Below, one piece after another: positions 21,831 through 29,360 of a stretch of DNA of 64,000 nt. Every line of letters starts with the position of its first letter. Position 1 is the stretch's first letter. Under the pieces are notes generated by a model. It searched no databases and had not been told where the DNA came from. It saw only the letters and a program-made list of their open reading frames with translations. Location of the stretch: positions 558,001 through 622,000 of the forward strand of contig DASTDE010000001.1 in the NCBI GenBank assembly GCA_035710515.1, given 5' to 3'. The stretch comes from Candidatus Rubrimentiphilum sp. GTDB taxonomy: Bacteria > Vulcanimicrobiota > Vulcanimicrobiia > Vulcanimicrobiales > Vulcanimicrobiaceae. The position numbers and the translations under genes are program-made.

Positions 21831-23323
21831 GTATTCGGTTTCAAATAGACCGCGCGCCCCTCGTAATCGAAGTACATCGTGTAGTACTCCATGATGTTGC
21901 GCCCGAGAAGGCCGTCATACTGCGGATCGTCTTGCGTTGAGGCGGGCGGCACGGCGACATTTGCGTGTTTGAACTGCGTCGAGCCGAAGGCGAGGTCGTT
22001 CACAGTGTAGCCCGCCATGTCAACGGCACTGCCCATCCACAGTATTTCGACGACGATCTCCATCGACGTCTTCGTGGGGAGCTGGTCGAAATAGTGGCGA
22101 TACAGAACTGTGCCCGACGAGCCGGTATCGAGTTTAAAGAAGCCTTGCACGCCTTCAATTGAAGCTGCCGCGCGGGGCACACCATCGTCGATGACAATCG
22201 GCAGAACGCCCAGGCTGCTTGCGTCCGGAGGCGCCGTACTGGCGGGATAGAGCGCGACCGTCTTGTTCTTGAAGTCGAGTCCGACAACCGCACTGCTCCA
22301 AAAATCCAGGCCTAGAACGCCCACGATATGGTCGTTATCGTCGGGCACATTCAGCGGAGCGACCTTGAAGGCGACGTTATTTAAATGAAGCCCGCCGATC
22401 GCGAGGTCCGGCACGATCGTTTGTGAAGCGCCCTGATCATCGCCGATGGTGGTGCTGCTCAATCCGTAGAGTTTGTATCCCAGCCGCGCGGCGAGCTGCG
22501 GCGCCAACATCAAGCCGTCCGCGCCGCTGTTCAGCAAAAAATTGTACGACGTGCCTGCGATCGTAACCGGAACGACGATGCCGGTATAATTGAAGGTAGC
22601 CGGAATCGGTATCGGCGCGGAGTGAGAAGTGTCGATCAGCTTGCGGCTCGGCGGAATTCCCGGCACTTGTATCGACGAGGCGACGAAAGACGTAATCGTC
22701 GTGACGGTGTCGTTGGCGGGCCGGCCGTCAGTGAAGCGCACCGTGTAAGGAATAAGCTCGCCGAAGACCGGCCGGTATCGTGAAAACGTCCAGACTCGCG
22801 TGCGGCGGTCGGCGCCGGTGATCTCGATGCGATCGAGCAAGTACGTCTGGGCGTCGTAGTAACGCAACTCGCGGGGCGCGCCAAGCGGCGTCACTTCCAA
22901 AACATACTGTTGCGCTGCATCATGCGTGACGCCAAGCATACGGATGGCGGTCGAGCTGTCCGCGCGCGACAAGGCATTCGCGTCAAGATCCTCGGTGTCG
23001 TGAAAACCGGTCTGCCGGATGACGACACCGTTTTCGTTCTGCCGCCACTGTTGGCCATGGTAGGTTCCGAACGCCCTCGTGAACGGCCCCGAGTGTTCGA
23101 CGGTCTCGCGGTCGTCGCCCGAGATTTTGGTTGTGCCGTCGGTATGCAGGCCGCCGCCATCGGAGACGTACGTTCTGACGTAACTTCCGGGTGCGAGCGT
23201 TCCGATTGCCTTGTCGGCTCGCTCAAGTAAGGCCGGCGCGGTCATCGCGGAAGGATCGTACTGCGGCGCAGCGGCCGCCAGTGTCGGCAACAAAAGTAAA
23301 GCAACCATCAAGACGCGCATCAT
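21827..23323 (-). CDS. Secreted retropepsin-like aspartyl protease family protein
   Basis: This 498-residue protein has a signal peptide (RVLMVALLLLPTLAAAA) and a lipoprotein-carrier-like N-domain to about residue 230 (YYDAQTYLLDRIEITG). Two aspartyl-protease lobes follow: NFLLNSGADGLMLAPQLAAR with VLGLDFWSSAVVGLDFKNKT, and FFKLDTGSSGTVLYRHYFD with GLLGRNIMEYYTMYFDYEG. The second lobe keeps DTGSSG but the first has NSGA instead of DTGA. Retropepsins need two such Asp, so activity is uncertain unless two molecules pair. It is a paralogue of the protein at 4402-5868, in which both motifs are altered. Confidence 0.76.
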   Translation of the reverse strand: MMRVLMVALLLLPTLAAAAPQYDPSAMTAPALLERADKAIGTLAPGSYVRTYVSDGGGLHTDGTTKISGDDRETVEHSGPFTRAFGTYHGQQWRQNENGVVIRQTGFHDTEDLDANALSRADSSTAIRMLGVTHDAAQQYVLEVTPLGAPRELRYYDAQTYLLDRIEITGADRRTRVWTFSRYRPVFGELIPYTVRFTDGRPANDTVTTITSFVASSIQVPGIPPSRKLIDTSHSAPIPIPATFNYTGIVVPVTIAGTSYNFLLNSGADGLMLAPQLAARLGYKLYGLSSTTIGDDQGASQTIVPDLAIGGLHLNNVAFKVAPLNVPDDNDHIVGVLGLDFWSSAVVGLDFKNKTVALYPASTAPPDASSLGVLPIVIDDGVPRAAASIEGVQGFFKLDTGSSGTVLYRHYFDQLPTKTSMEIVVEILWMGSAVDMAGYTVNDLAFGSTQFKHANVAVPPASTQDDPQYDGLLGRNIMEYYTMYFDYEGRAVYLKPNT

Positions 23324-23405
23324 TCGCCTGCTTTCGCCTTCCGCTTAACGTTTACTGTGAAACACGCCGCTCGAAGCGGTCGTTTTTCCGGTGAGGTATT
23401 CCGAT

Positions 23406-23882
23406 ATGATACGCATCATCCGATTCTTCACACTCTCCGTATTCGCGCTTGGGTTGGCGAGCTGCGGCGGCGCAGGCCTCGGAGGCATCTTAGGCGGCGG
23501 CGGTATCGGTGGAGCGCTCGGCGGCGGCTCGTGCGATCCAGGCACGCAGGTGCAGCTCGCAAACCCGGTTCCGTTCCAGAGCGGCGTCAATCCAAATATC
23601 GGACAGATCGTGATTGTCGCGAGCGGCAACAACAATTATCTGGGCCGGAGCTATCAGACGTTTAACGTCACGCTGATCGATGATTTTGGAAATCGCATCC
23701 CCGGCGGTTCGCTTCAGCCGGTGGCGTATCCGAACGGTCCGCACCCGTACGACTCAGACTTTTATTACCAGTCCTCGTTCGGTCCGCTGCAGTTTAACTC
23801 CACATATACGGCCGAGTTGACTCTGGCGAATGACAGCACGTTCAACTCGTGCAGCTTCGCCTTACAGCAGTTTAGAACCTAA
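23406..23882 (+). CDS. Glycine-rich lipoprotein of unknown function
   Basis: This 158-residue protein has a lipoprotein signal with lipobox LASC (C20). A run of glycines follows (GGAGLGGILGGGGIGG), then a beta-rich domain with CDPGTQVQLANPVPF and a second Cys near the end (FNSCSFALQ). GAGG-type Shine-Dalgarno sequence (GAGG at 23393-23396) supports the ATG at 23406 over the GTG at 23391. It is probably anchored in a membrane facing the periplasm. No family recognised. Confidence 0.68.
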   Translation: MIRIIRFFTLSVFALGLASCGGAGLGGILGGGGIGGALGGGSCDPGTQVQLANPVPFQSGVNPNIGQIVIVASGNNNYLGRSYQTFNVTLIDDFGNRIPGGSLQPVAYPNGPHPYDSDFYYQSSFGPLQFNSTYTAELTLANDSTFNSCSFALQQFRT

Positions 23883-25051
23883 GCGCTTCGGAGCCGGCGG
23901 CCTGCCACAACGAGTAGCGGCAAACCGGCGGCCTGCAGCACGAGCGAGAAGATGACGAGCGCGGTAAAACTGCGATCGTACAGCAGTCCCATCACGCTGC
24001 TTCCCAAGAACCACGCAACGCCGTAGATTGCGTCGAACGTTCCAAGGGCCGTCGCTCGCCGGTCGGCAGCGGCAAGTTGAACGATCACGGCCGGAAAAAG
24101 CGTGTCCTGCGCGGCCATGCCCAGTCCCCACAGCAAGACGCCGGCGAACGCCGCCCACGACGTTCCCAGGAATGCAAGCGGCGCAAAGATCGCGGTGAGT
24201 CCGAACGCGCCGACCAACACGGCGTTGCCGTAGCGATCGTACGCTTTCCCCAAGAGCGGTGATCCAATAGCACCGACCAGCATCGCAGCCGCATAAAGAA
24301 TCGGGATAAGCCCCAGTTTGAAGACGCCCATTTTACTGAAGTGAAACGAGATCAGTGCGAAGTCGGCAAAGCCCGCTCCCAGACACGCGCCGCCGATGGC
24401 ATAGAGCCAAAAGGAGCGCTGCTGGTTGCCGCCGACCGCGATCGGTTTCGTCTCGAGGTGGCGCGGCACGGGAAACTGCCGCCACGCCACGATCAAAACG
24501 ATGATGGCGAGAAGCGCCGGCACGAAAAGTGCGCCGAATGCGCGCTCGAATCCGCCGTGAAAATACAAGATGAACGCGACGAGAATCGGCCCGATCGTCG
24601 CGCCGGTTTGATCCATCGCCTCGCGAAATCCGAAGACCCAGCCGTGCCCGAGCTCGGATCCCGCGTAGGAGATCAGCGCGTTCGAAGCCGGTTTGCGCAC
24701 GCCGCGCCCGATGCGCTCGCCGACGACCAGCGCGGCAGCACCGGGCCACGAGCGCGCGAGGGCCAAGGCCGGAACGCTGAGTACGTTGATCGTGTATCCG
24801 AGCAGCGCCGTTCCCCAATACTTCCCGGTGCGATCGGCAGCGATCCCCGAGAAGTAGCGTAACCCAAAACCCAAGAGCTCGCCGAAGCCGGCAACAAAGC
24901 CGACCACCGCGCCGCTGGCGCCAAGAAATGCAAAAAACGGACCGGTGACGCTGCGGCCGCCTTCGTACGTCATGTCTGCGAACAGACTGACGAGGCTCAT
25001 TAAGAAGACGAAGCGAAACGCGGTGCGCTTCGCGCTTATTGTGGAAGACAC
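23879..25051 (-). CDS. Major facilitator superfamily transporter
   Basis: This 390-residue protein has about twelve hydrophobic segments and MFS motifs: the loop 2-3 region GIAADRTGKYWGTALLGY and VVGERIGRGVRKPASNALISY, a pattern seen in drug/metabolite exporters of the MFS_1 group. The central hydrophilic loop includes RQFPVPRHLETKPIAVGG. Substrate unknown. The GTG start lies 16 bp inside the upstream OsmC gene, so the two are co-transcribed. The stop overlaps the convergent lipoprotein gene by four bases (CTAA). Confidence 0.85.
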   Translation of the reverse strand: MSSTISAKRTAFRFVFLMSLVSLFADMTYEGGRSVTGPFFAFLGASGAVVGFVAGFGELLGFGLRYFSGIAADRTGKYWGTALLGYTINVLSVPALALARSWPGAAALVVGERIGRGVRKPASNALISYAGSELGHGWVFGFREAMDQTGATIGPILVAFILYFHGGFERAFGALFVPALLAIIVLIVAWRQFPVPRHLETKPIAVGGNQQRSFWLYAIGGACLGAGFADFALISFHFSKMGVFKLGLIPILYAAAMLVGAIGSPLLGKAYDRYGNAVLVGAFGLTAIFAPLAFLGTSWAAFAGVLLWGLGMAAQDTLFPAVIVQLAAADRRATALGTFDAIYGVAWFLGSSVMGLLYDRSFTALVIFSLVLQAAGLPLLVVAGRRLRSA

Positions 25052-25494
25052 TTAACGGGGAAATTTACCGAGCGCGAGATGAAACACATCGCGTGCGCAC
25101 GTTCGTGCAAGGCTGTTGCATCGTTCGAACGTTCGGGATCCGCAAGCTGCACGCGCGGGTGGAGAACGACTTCTTCAAACTCGCCGCTGCCGTCGGCATT
25201 GGCCCGCATGGTACCCTCGGCCTCATCCTCGTAGGCGGTCACCACGATCTTCGCATCCGCGCACAAATGCAAAAACCACAACATGTGACAGGCGGAGAGC
25301 GAGGCGACGAGGAGTTCTTCGGGATTATAGCGGCTCTCATCGCCGCGATACGCTTTTGCGCTCGATCCGGGGATTTGCGAGATCTTATTCGCTGACGTTA
25401 TTTCGTGATCGCGCGAATACTCGCGGTACGAGTTCGTACCGCTTCCCAGGTTGCCGGTCCACCGGGTCGTGGTCTTAAAGTGATGTTTTGTCAT
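25036..25494 (-). CDS. OsmC-family hydroperoxide reductase
   Basis: This 152-residue protein has the two redox Cys of the OsmC/Ohr family: C69 in SLSACHMLWFLHLC and C137 in HAMCFISRSVNFPV. YNPEELLVAS precedes the first. It reduces organic hydroperoxides. The start codon lies inside a dispersed repeat (see 25489-25575), which probably supplies the ATG region. It overlaps the MFS gene downstream by 16 bp. Confidence 0.9.
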   Translation of the reverse strand: MTKHHFKTTTRWTGNLGSGTNSYREYSRDHEITSANKISQIPGSSAKAYRGDESRYNPEELLVASLSACHMLWFLHLCADAKIVVTAYEDEAEGTMRANADGSGEFEEVVLHPRVQLADPERSNDATALHERAHAMCFISRSVNFPVKCLPQ

Positions 25495-25575
25495 CGTGAG
25501 GTATCGAACGACCGCGAGCTACCTTTAGTGCCGAAGTCCTGAGCCTGTCGAAGGGGGCCCTGACGTATCGAAGGG
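25489..25575. repeat. Cluster of dispersed palindrome-type repeat units
   Basis: Three related segments lie here: TCATCGTGAGGTATCGAACG at 25491-25510, GTCCTGAGCCTGTCGAAGG at 25536-25554 and CTGACGTATCGAAGGG at 25560-25575. The same core (TGTCAT-C-TGAGG-TATCGA) occurs at 43711-43757 and in altered form at 54805-54847. Such short dispersed repeats are common in many bacterial genomes. This cluster fills the gap between osmC and the cupredoxin gene. Confidence 0.6.
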
Positions 25576-25881
25576 CTACCGTACCGTGATCATGCCCTTC
25601 ATGTTGGGATGATACGTGCACACGAGTGCGTACGTGCCGGCTTTCTTGAACGTGTAGCTCCACGACTTGTGCTCGTCGAGATTTCCCGAATCAAACGTGC
25701 CGTTAGCTGCGGTCACGGTATGCGGAAACGGATCGTCGTTCACGAACTCCACGGTGTCGCCCACGCTGACGGTCGCCGACGCCGGTTTAAATGAAAAATC
25801 CGTAAGGTGTACGACGAGTGCGGGCTTCGGGGCCGCTGCAGTAAGCAAGGTAAGCGCGAGAACTGCGAGTGCGTACTTCAT
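25576..25881 (-). CDS. Secreted amicyanin-like blue copper protein
   Basis: This 101-residue protein has a signal peptide (YALAVLALTLLTAAA) and one cupredoxin domain. It has type-1 copper ligands H54 (PFPHTVTA), C88, H91 and M94 in VCTYHPNMKGM. The C-x2-H-x2-M spacing is that of amicyanin rather than plastocyanin. It is a periplasmic one-electron carrier. It is not closely related to the three CuA-type proteins at 13858-16729 and has no redox partner beside it. Confidence 0.9.
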   Translation of the reverse strand: MKYALAVLALTLLTAAAPKPALVVHLTDFSFKPASATVSVGDTVEFVNDDPFPHTVTAANGTFDSGNLDEHKSWSYTFKKAGTYALVCTYHPNMKGMITVR

Positions 25882-25901
25882 CGCACTACAGATTCGCGGC
25901 C

Positions 25902-26270
25902 CTACTGCAAAACCTTACTCAGGCTCTCCGCGATCGGGATCCTCGTGTCGAGGCTGGTGATTTTAAAGACCCGGTGAATGACGCTGGCCTCCGGAACGAC
26001 CGCGCAGAGACGGTCGCCGTTTCGCTGATGCGCCCTGACGACAACTTGCAGCGCGGTGGAATCGAGGAAGGTGCAGGTCGCCAAGTCGATGACCAGCAGC
26101 TTGTCCGGCTCGAGCGACTCTTCGGCAATCTTAACGGCCGTCTCAAACTCTTTGGCGTTGGAGATATCGAGCTCGCCGAAGACATGCAGTACTATGACAG
26201 CATCAAACTCTTCGCGTATAAATGCCGCGTTCGGGTGATACGAGATTCTAGCGCCCACCTTTCCAACCAC
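25902..26270 (-). CDS. STAS-domain anti-sigma factor antagonist
   Basis: This 122-residue protein is a single STAS domain with LHVFGELDISNAKEFETAV and the phospho-site segment TFLDSTALQVVVRAH, where S71 would be phosphorylated. Such proteins bind anti-sigma kinases of the RsbW type and free a stress sigma factor. No kinase or sigma gene is adjacent. The start is not settled: GTG at 26270 or GTG at 26258. A strong -10-like TATACT (26272-26277) directly precedes the first, which would leave no room for a leader. Confidence 0.82.
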   Translation of the reverse strand: MVGKVGARISYHPNAAFIREEFDAVIVLHVFGELDISNAKEFETAVKIAEESLEPDKLLVIDLATCTFLDSTALQVVVRAHQRNGDRLCAVVPEASVIHRVFKITSLDTRIPIAESLSKVLQ

Positions 26271-26308
26271 TAGTATAGTGCCGGCGCGGCAAGATTCAAG
26301 CGGGGATT

Positions 26309-26710
26309 CTAGGCGCTCTCCGTTATGGCATGTCCTCTGAACGCCCGAGCCGCCGCCATCAGCGGACCTTGCACCTCGTAGAGGGGCCGCTGGCGTAAGA
26401 GGAGCAGCGGCACGGCGTCGTTCAGGTGCGGGTTGACGCCCTGGAACCAGGCTCGCGCAGTGTGGCGGTCGCTCTTTTCGCAGATAATCCACGCCAACTG
26501 AAGCGCGAATCGCAACACGTGCGGGCGCTGCGGCTCGCGGTCGGTCATCCACTGTTTGACGGCGCGTGCCTCGCTGACGCCGCCGATCGCGGCGACCATG
26601 GTGGCGCCGAGCGCCTTTTCGAGCTCGCGAACTACGTCGCGAATGTTGCTGGACATCGCGTGCTCGTGGGCCCGGAACTCGACCGGGTGCTCCTCCGATA
26701 AGGCCTTCAT
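26309..26710 (-). CDS. Orphan Xre/MbcA/ParS-type antitoxin-like protein
   Basis: This 133-residue protein has an N-terminal HTH-like part (ELEKALGATMVAAIGGVSEARAVKQW in outline). Its C-terminal segment is ARAWFQGVNPHLNDAVPLLLLRQ, which is the toxin-binding pattern of DUF2384 antitoxins that pair with RES-domain toxins. No RES gene lies beside it. The ATG at 26710 is the likely start, although the frame is open to 26917. It may be a solitary regulator derived from a toxin-antitoxin pair. Confidence 0.68.
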   Translation of the reverse strand: MKALSEEHPVEFRAHEHAMSSNIRDVVRELEKALGATMVAAIGGVSEARAVKQWMTDREPQRPHVLRFALQLAWIICEKSDRHTARAWFQGVNPHLNDAVPLLLLRQRPLYEVQGPLMAAARAFRGHAITESA

Positions 26711-26793
26711 GACACCCCATATACCCACCGGAATCCCAGGCCAAATACCAACCAGGCCATCGCCATGCTGTCCAAGACCGCCACGGACCAATG

Positions 26794-26821
26794 CCCTCGA
26801 CCGGGTACCCCTCGACCGGGC
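26794..26821. repeat. Two tandem 14-bp units before ABM gene
   Basis: CCCTCGACCGGG occurs twice with a 14-bp period (26794-26805 and 26808-26819) about 45 nt before the ATG at 26865. The gap between 26711 and 26864 otherwise holds only the Shine-Dalgarno sequence AAGGAG. The repeat could be a regulator site. Confidence 0.45.
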
Positions 26822-26864
26822 GCGGAACGCTGAACGCCCTCGCCGCTCGAAAGGAGCCCGCCCA

Positions 26865-27482
26865 ATGTTTTGTGTGGTCCGCCAATATAAGATGAAGCCC
26901 GTTGAAGACTTCACCAAGCTGATCGACCAAGTCCGCGACGGGTTCTTACCAATCGTTTCGAAGGCGCCGGGCTACGTCGGCTACTCCGTGGCGCGTACGA
27001 CGGACGGCGATCTCGTTACAACGGGGTTCTTTCAAGATCGCGCCGGCGCCGATGAGTCCGTTCGTCTTGCCGCAGATTGGGTTAAGGAGAACCTGGCTTC
27101 GGCAGTTGACGGACCGCCGCGAATCATGGAAGGCGAAGTGCAATTTCACGAGCGCCGCACCGGCGAGCCGGCGTACGGCTTGCTGCGCCGCGGTAAGGTG
27201 CAGGCGGGCAAGTTTCATGAGATGGTCGCCTTTATGCGCGACAAGTTCGTGCCGATGGTTTCCGGGGTGCCCGGGTTCGTCAACATGTCCATGACGCAAG
27301 TCGGGCCGGATGAGTTCATGACGCTGAGCACGTGGCGCGATCGCGACAGCGCGCACGAAGCGACACGCCGTGCCACCGCTTACATGCAAGAAAACGCCGG
27401 CCATTTGGTCGCCGGGCCGCCCGAGATGATCGAAGGTGAGCTTAAACTACGGCACGTCGACGAGGCAGTACTCCGGCCGTAA
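26865..27482 (+). CDS. Protein with two ABM-like dimeric alpha/beta-barrel domains
   Basis: This 205-residue protein is made of two similar halves. The first (1-100) has FLPIVSKAPGYVGYSVART and DLVTTGFFQDRAGADES; the second (105-200) has FVPMVSGVPGFVNMSMTQ and EFMTLSTWRDRDSAHEA. Each is an antibiotic-biosynthesis-monooxygenase-like ferredoxin fold, which forms barrels by pairing, here within one chain. Members act as monooxygenases, haem-degrading enzymes or unknown. AAGGAG precedes the ATG at 26865. The frame continues upstream to 26556, but that part is the shadow of the antitoxin-like gene. Confidence 0.78.
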   Translation: MFCVVRQYKMKPVEDFTKLIDQVRDGFLPIVSKAPGYVGYSVARTTDGDLVTTGFFQDRAGADESVRLAADWVKENLASAVDGPPRIMEGEVQFHERRTGEPAYGLLRRGKVQAGKFHEMVAFMRDKFVPMVSGVPGFVNMSMTQVGPDEFMTLSTWRDRDSAHEATRRATAYMQENAGHLVAGPPEMIEGELKLRHVDEAVLRP

Positions 27483-27491
27483 CCACGCGCT

Positions 27492-28175
27492 TCATACCGC
27501 TGCGGCCTCTGCTGCGCTGACGCGATCGACCTGCTTGAGAAAGTCTTCGGCCGGCGTCTCGGAAGTTTGGCCGCCGGCCTGTTGCCAGCGAAGGATGAGC
27601 TCGTCGAAATTCTTTTCGCCGGCATCTAAGCGCATAGTATCGATCGCGTCAAAGCACCGTTCGATATAGGCGTAGTATTTCGCGAGACTTGGATTCGCTG
27701 CCGCCGGGATCTCGTTCCAGGCGGCCGCGACCCGGTCGTACAGATGCGTCTCGAAGAGATGCTTCAGAAGAGCGTGCCTCCAGCGGGGATACGTAATCGT
27801 GGCCATGTTCCAATTTGACTTGTCGCACCGGACGTCGCTGCGCAGCGCAACCGAACCGTTGGTGAACGTCATCGGATAAACCGCACAGACGCTAGGCCGG
27901 TTTGCGTAAATTCCGCAGCGCTGCACGCCGCCGGAGAGATGCATCAGGAACGTGCACGCGCGAGAGTTCTCTGAATTCTTTCCGAGATAGAGCGCGCTGC
28001 GCTCTCCATCAAGCATAAATGCGCCCGGTGCCGCGGGCATGTCCGGACCGATCGCCAAAAATTGCTCAAAAGGCAGTGCCTGCGCGCGCTTGATCCGCCA
28101 AGCGTCGTAGCCGGTCACGCGCACGACGACGTCATAACAGCAGAGTCCGGTACAGGCCGCGCAAGAGTCGCTCAC
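27492..28175 (-). CDS. YkgJ-family Cys-cluster protein (zinc/iron-chelating)
   Basis: This 227-residue protein starts VSDSCAACTGLCCYD, with C5, C8, C13 and C14. Later Cys lie in RACTFL, QRCGIYANRPSVCAVYP and DVRCDKSNW, the usual set of the CxxCxxCC (YkgJ) family, thought to hold zinc or an iron-sulfur cluster. The GTG start overlaps the upstream gene stop (GTGA), so the two Cys-cluster genes are translated together. The C-terminal half is helical and not similar to known domains. Function of the family is unknown. Confidence 0.8.
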   Translation of the reverse strand: MSDSCAACTGLCCYDVVVRVTGYDAWRIKRAQALPFEQFLAIGPDMPAAPGAFMLDGERSALYLGKNSENSRACTFLMHLSGGVQRCGIYANRPSVCAVYPMTFTNGSVALRSDVRCDKSNWNMATITYPRWRHALLKHLFETHLYDRVAAAWNEIPAAANPSLAKYYAYIERCFDAIDTMRLDAGEKNFDELILRWQQAGGQTSETPAEDFLKQVDRVSAAEAAAV

Positions 28176-28666
28176 GACGAATATGTGTCCAGCAGATAAC
28201 GGCAGAAATCTTCGTATGTGATTGTTCCCGGCTGCGTCGTCTGCGCCACGTACTCGTTCCACGATTCCACAACGGCTACGTAGCGTTGGCGCGCTTCCTC
28301 TTGTAAGCGCAGTGCGTCGCGATCTCCCGGCTCGCCGGCGACGCCGGACCAATCGCAGGTGCAGCCGGATGTTTCGAATTGAATCTCGTCGTCAACGAGC
28401 TGCGCCGGAAACGTGCAGCACGTCGCGGGCCGTCCCTCACCTAAACCGCAGCGACCAGCGCCGCCGGGAGTGCGCACCAGAAATGTACAGAAGGGAGAGT
28501 CTTCTTCGCGCAGGCGAAGACGCACCAGCGCGGCACGGAACCGTTGATCGCTCTTATCAAGCGCGAATGCGCCGAACTCTCCGATACCGCATGGGAGTGC
28601 AGCCGTGAACGTCCATGGCGGGACTGCAAGCGTGCGGGCGATTCGTGCCAGATCGTCTCCGGTCAC
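28172..28666 (-). CDS. YkgJ-like Cys-cluster protein, start codon unresolved
   Basis: The frame from GTG 28666 gives 164 residues with FCTFLVRT, GRCGLGEGRPATCCTFPAQ and SGCTCDWSG, matching the second half of a YkgJ Cys cluster. The expected N-terminal Cys group lies upstream in the same frame: LRCPDKTCCSYYTVF, about residues -14 to -1 before that GTG. An in-frame TAA is reached further up, with no ATG, GTG or TTG between; only an ATA at 28741 is available. Either a rare start codon is used, or a base error hides the start. It is coupled to the Cys-cluster gene downstream. Confidence 0.72.
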   Translation of the reverse strand: MTGDDLARIARTLAVPPWTFTAALPCGIGEFGAFALDKSDQRFRAALVRLRLREEDSPFCTFLVRTPGGAGRCGLGEGRPATCCTFPAQLVDDEIQFETSGCTCDWSGVAGEPGDRDALRLQEEARQRYVAVVESWNEYVAQTTQPGTITYEDFCRYLLDTYSS

Positions 28667-28737
28667 GAATACGGTGTAGTACGAGCAGCAAGTCTTGTCG
28701 GGACAGCGAAGCCAGTGGTCTAGTCGCGATTCAGTGC

Positions 28738-29265
28738 TTATTGCCTCGGCGCCAACTTGACGTAGAGCGGCAGGTTGGCTTGCGAAGCGCCCAAGTGCTG
28801 CTTATAGACGAACTTGTAGAACGAGCTCTCGCCTTTGACGTCGACAATCATTTTGTCGTTTGTGCTCCGTGCCGACTTATTCTGCGTGCTGCCCCAGCTG
28901 AACGACTCGACGCCGACGGCAAGGTCCTGATTGGCCGGTACTTTCATTGAATAGACGCATGTGCCCGGCGCTTTTCCAGGCATCGCGTTCGTCTTTGCGA
29001 TGATAGGTCCGGAGCCGCCAACGCCCGAGCGAGCCGTCACGACGAGGCTTCTGCACTGGGCCGGTGTCATTTTGTTCGTCCAGTCAAACTTCTGGTAATT
29101 CAGGCTGATCAGCCCGTCAAGCTTAAGAAAGATAGGTTGGCTTTCTGTGGCGACAACCGACGTAACGGGAGGCTTCGCGGAGATCCCGGATGCGCGTACG
29201 ACGCTGGGGACGGCCATTGCGAATGCGATTGCAAGGCACGCTAATAGAACGAAGAGACCGGACAT
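28738..29265 (-). CDS. Secreted/anchored protein of unknown function
   Basis: This 175-residue protein has an N-terminal hydrophobic helix (SGLFVLLACLAIAFAMAVPS) and a periplasmic domain with two Cys (AQCRSLVVTARSG and GTCVYSMKVP), likely a disulfide. The end is basic (LYVKLAPRQ). GGAGG placed five to six bases before the ATG at 29265 fixes the start, although the frame extends to 29310. It is divergent from the multicopper oxidase, so it may share a regulatory region with it. Confidence 0.65.
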   Translation of the reverse strand: MSGLFVLLACLAIAFAMAVPSVVRASGISAKPPVTSVVATESQPIFLKLDGLISLNYQKFDWTNKMTPAQCRSLVVTARSGVGGSGPIIAKTNAMPGKAPGTCVYSMKVPANQDLAVGVESFSWGSTQNKSARSTNDKMIVDVKGESSFYKFVYKQHLGASQANLPLYVKLAPRQ

Positions 29266-29360
29266 AAAACCTCCGACCGAAGTAGCTGTCTCCTCGAGGT
29301 GCGCCTTCACAGAGGGCGCCTCCTTTGTTCGGCCAACCTACCGCGCGGGGAGGTTTCTTG

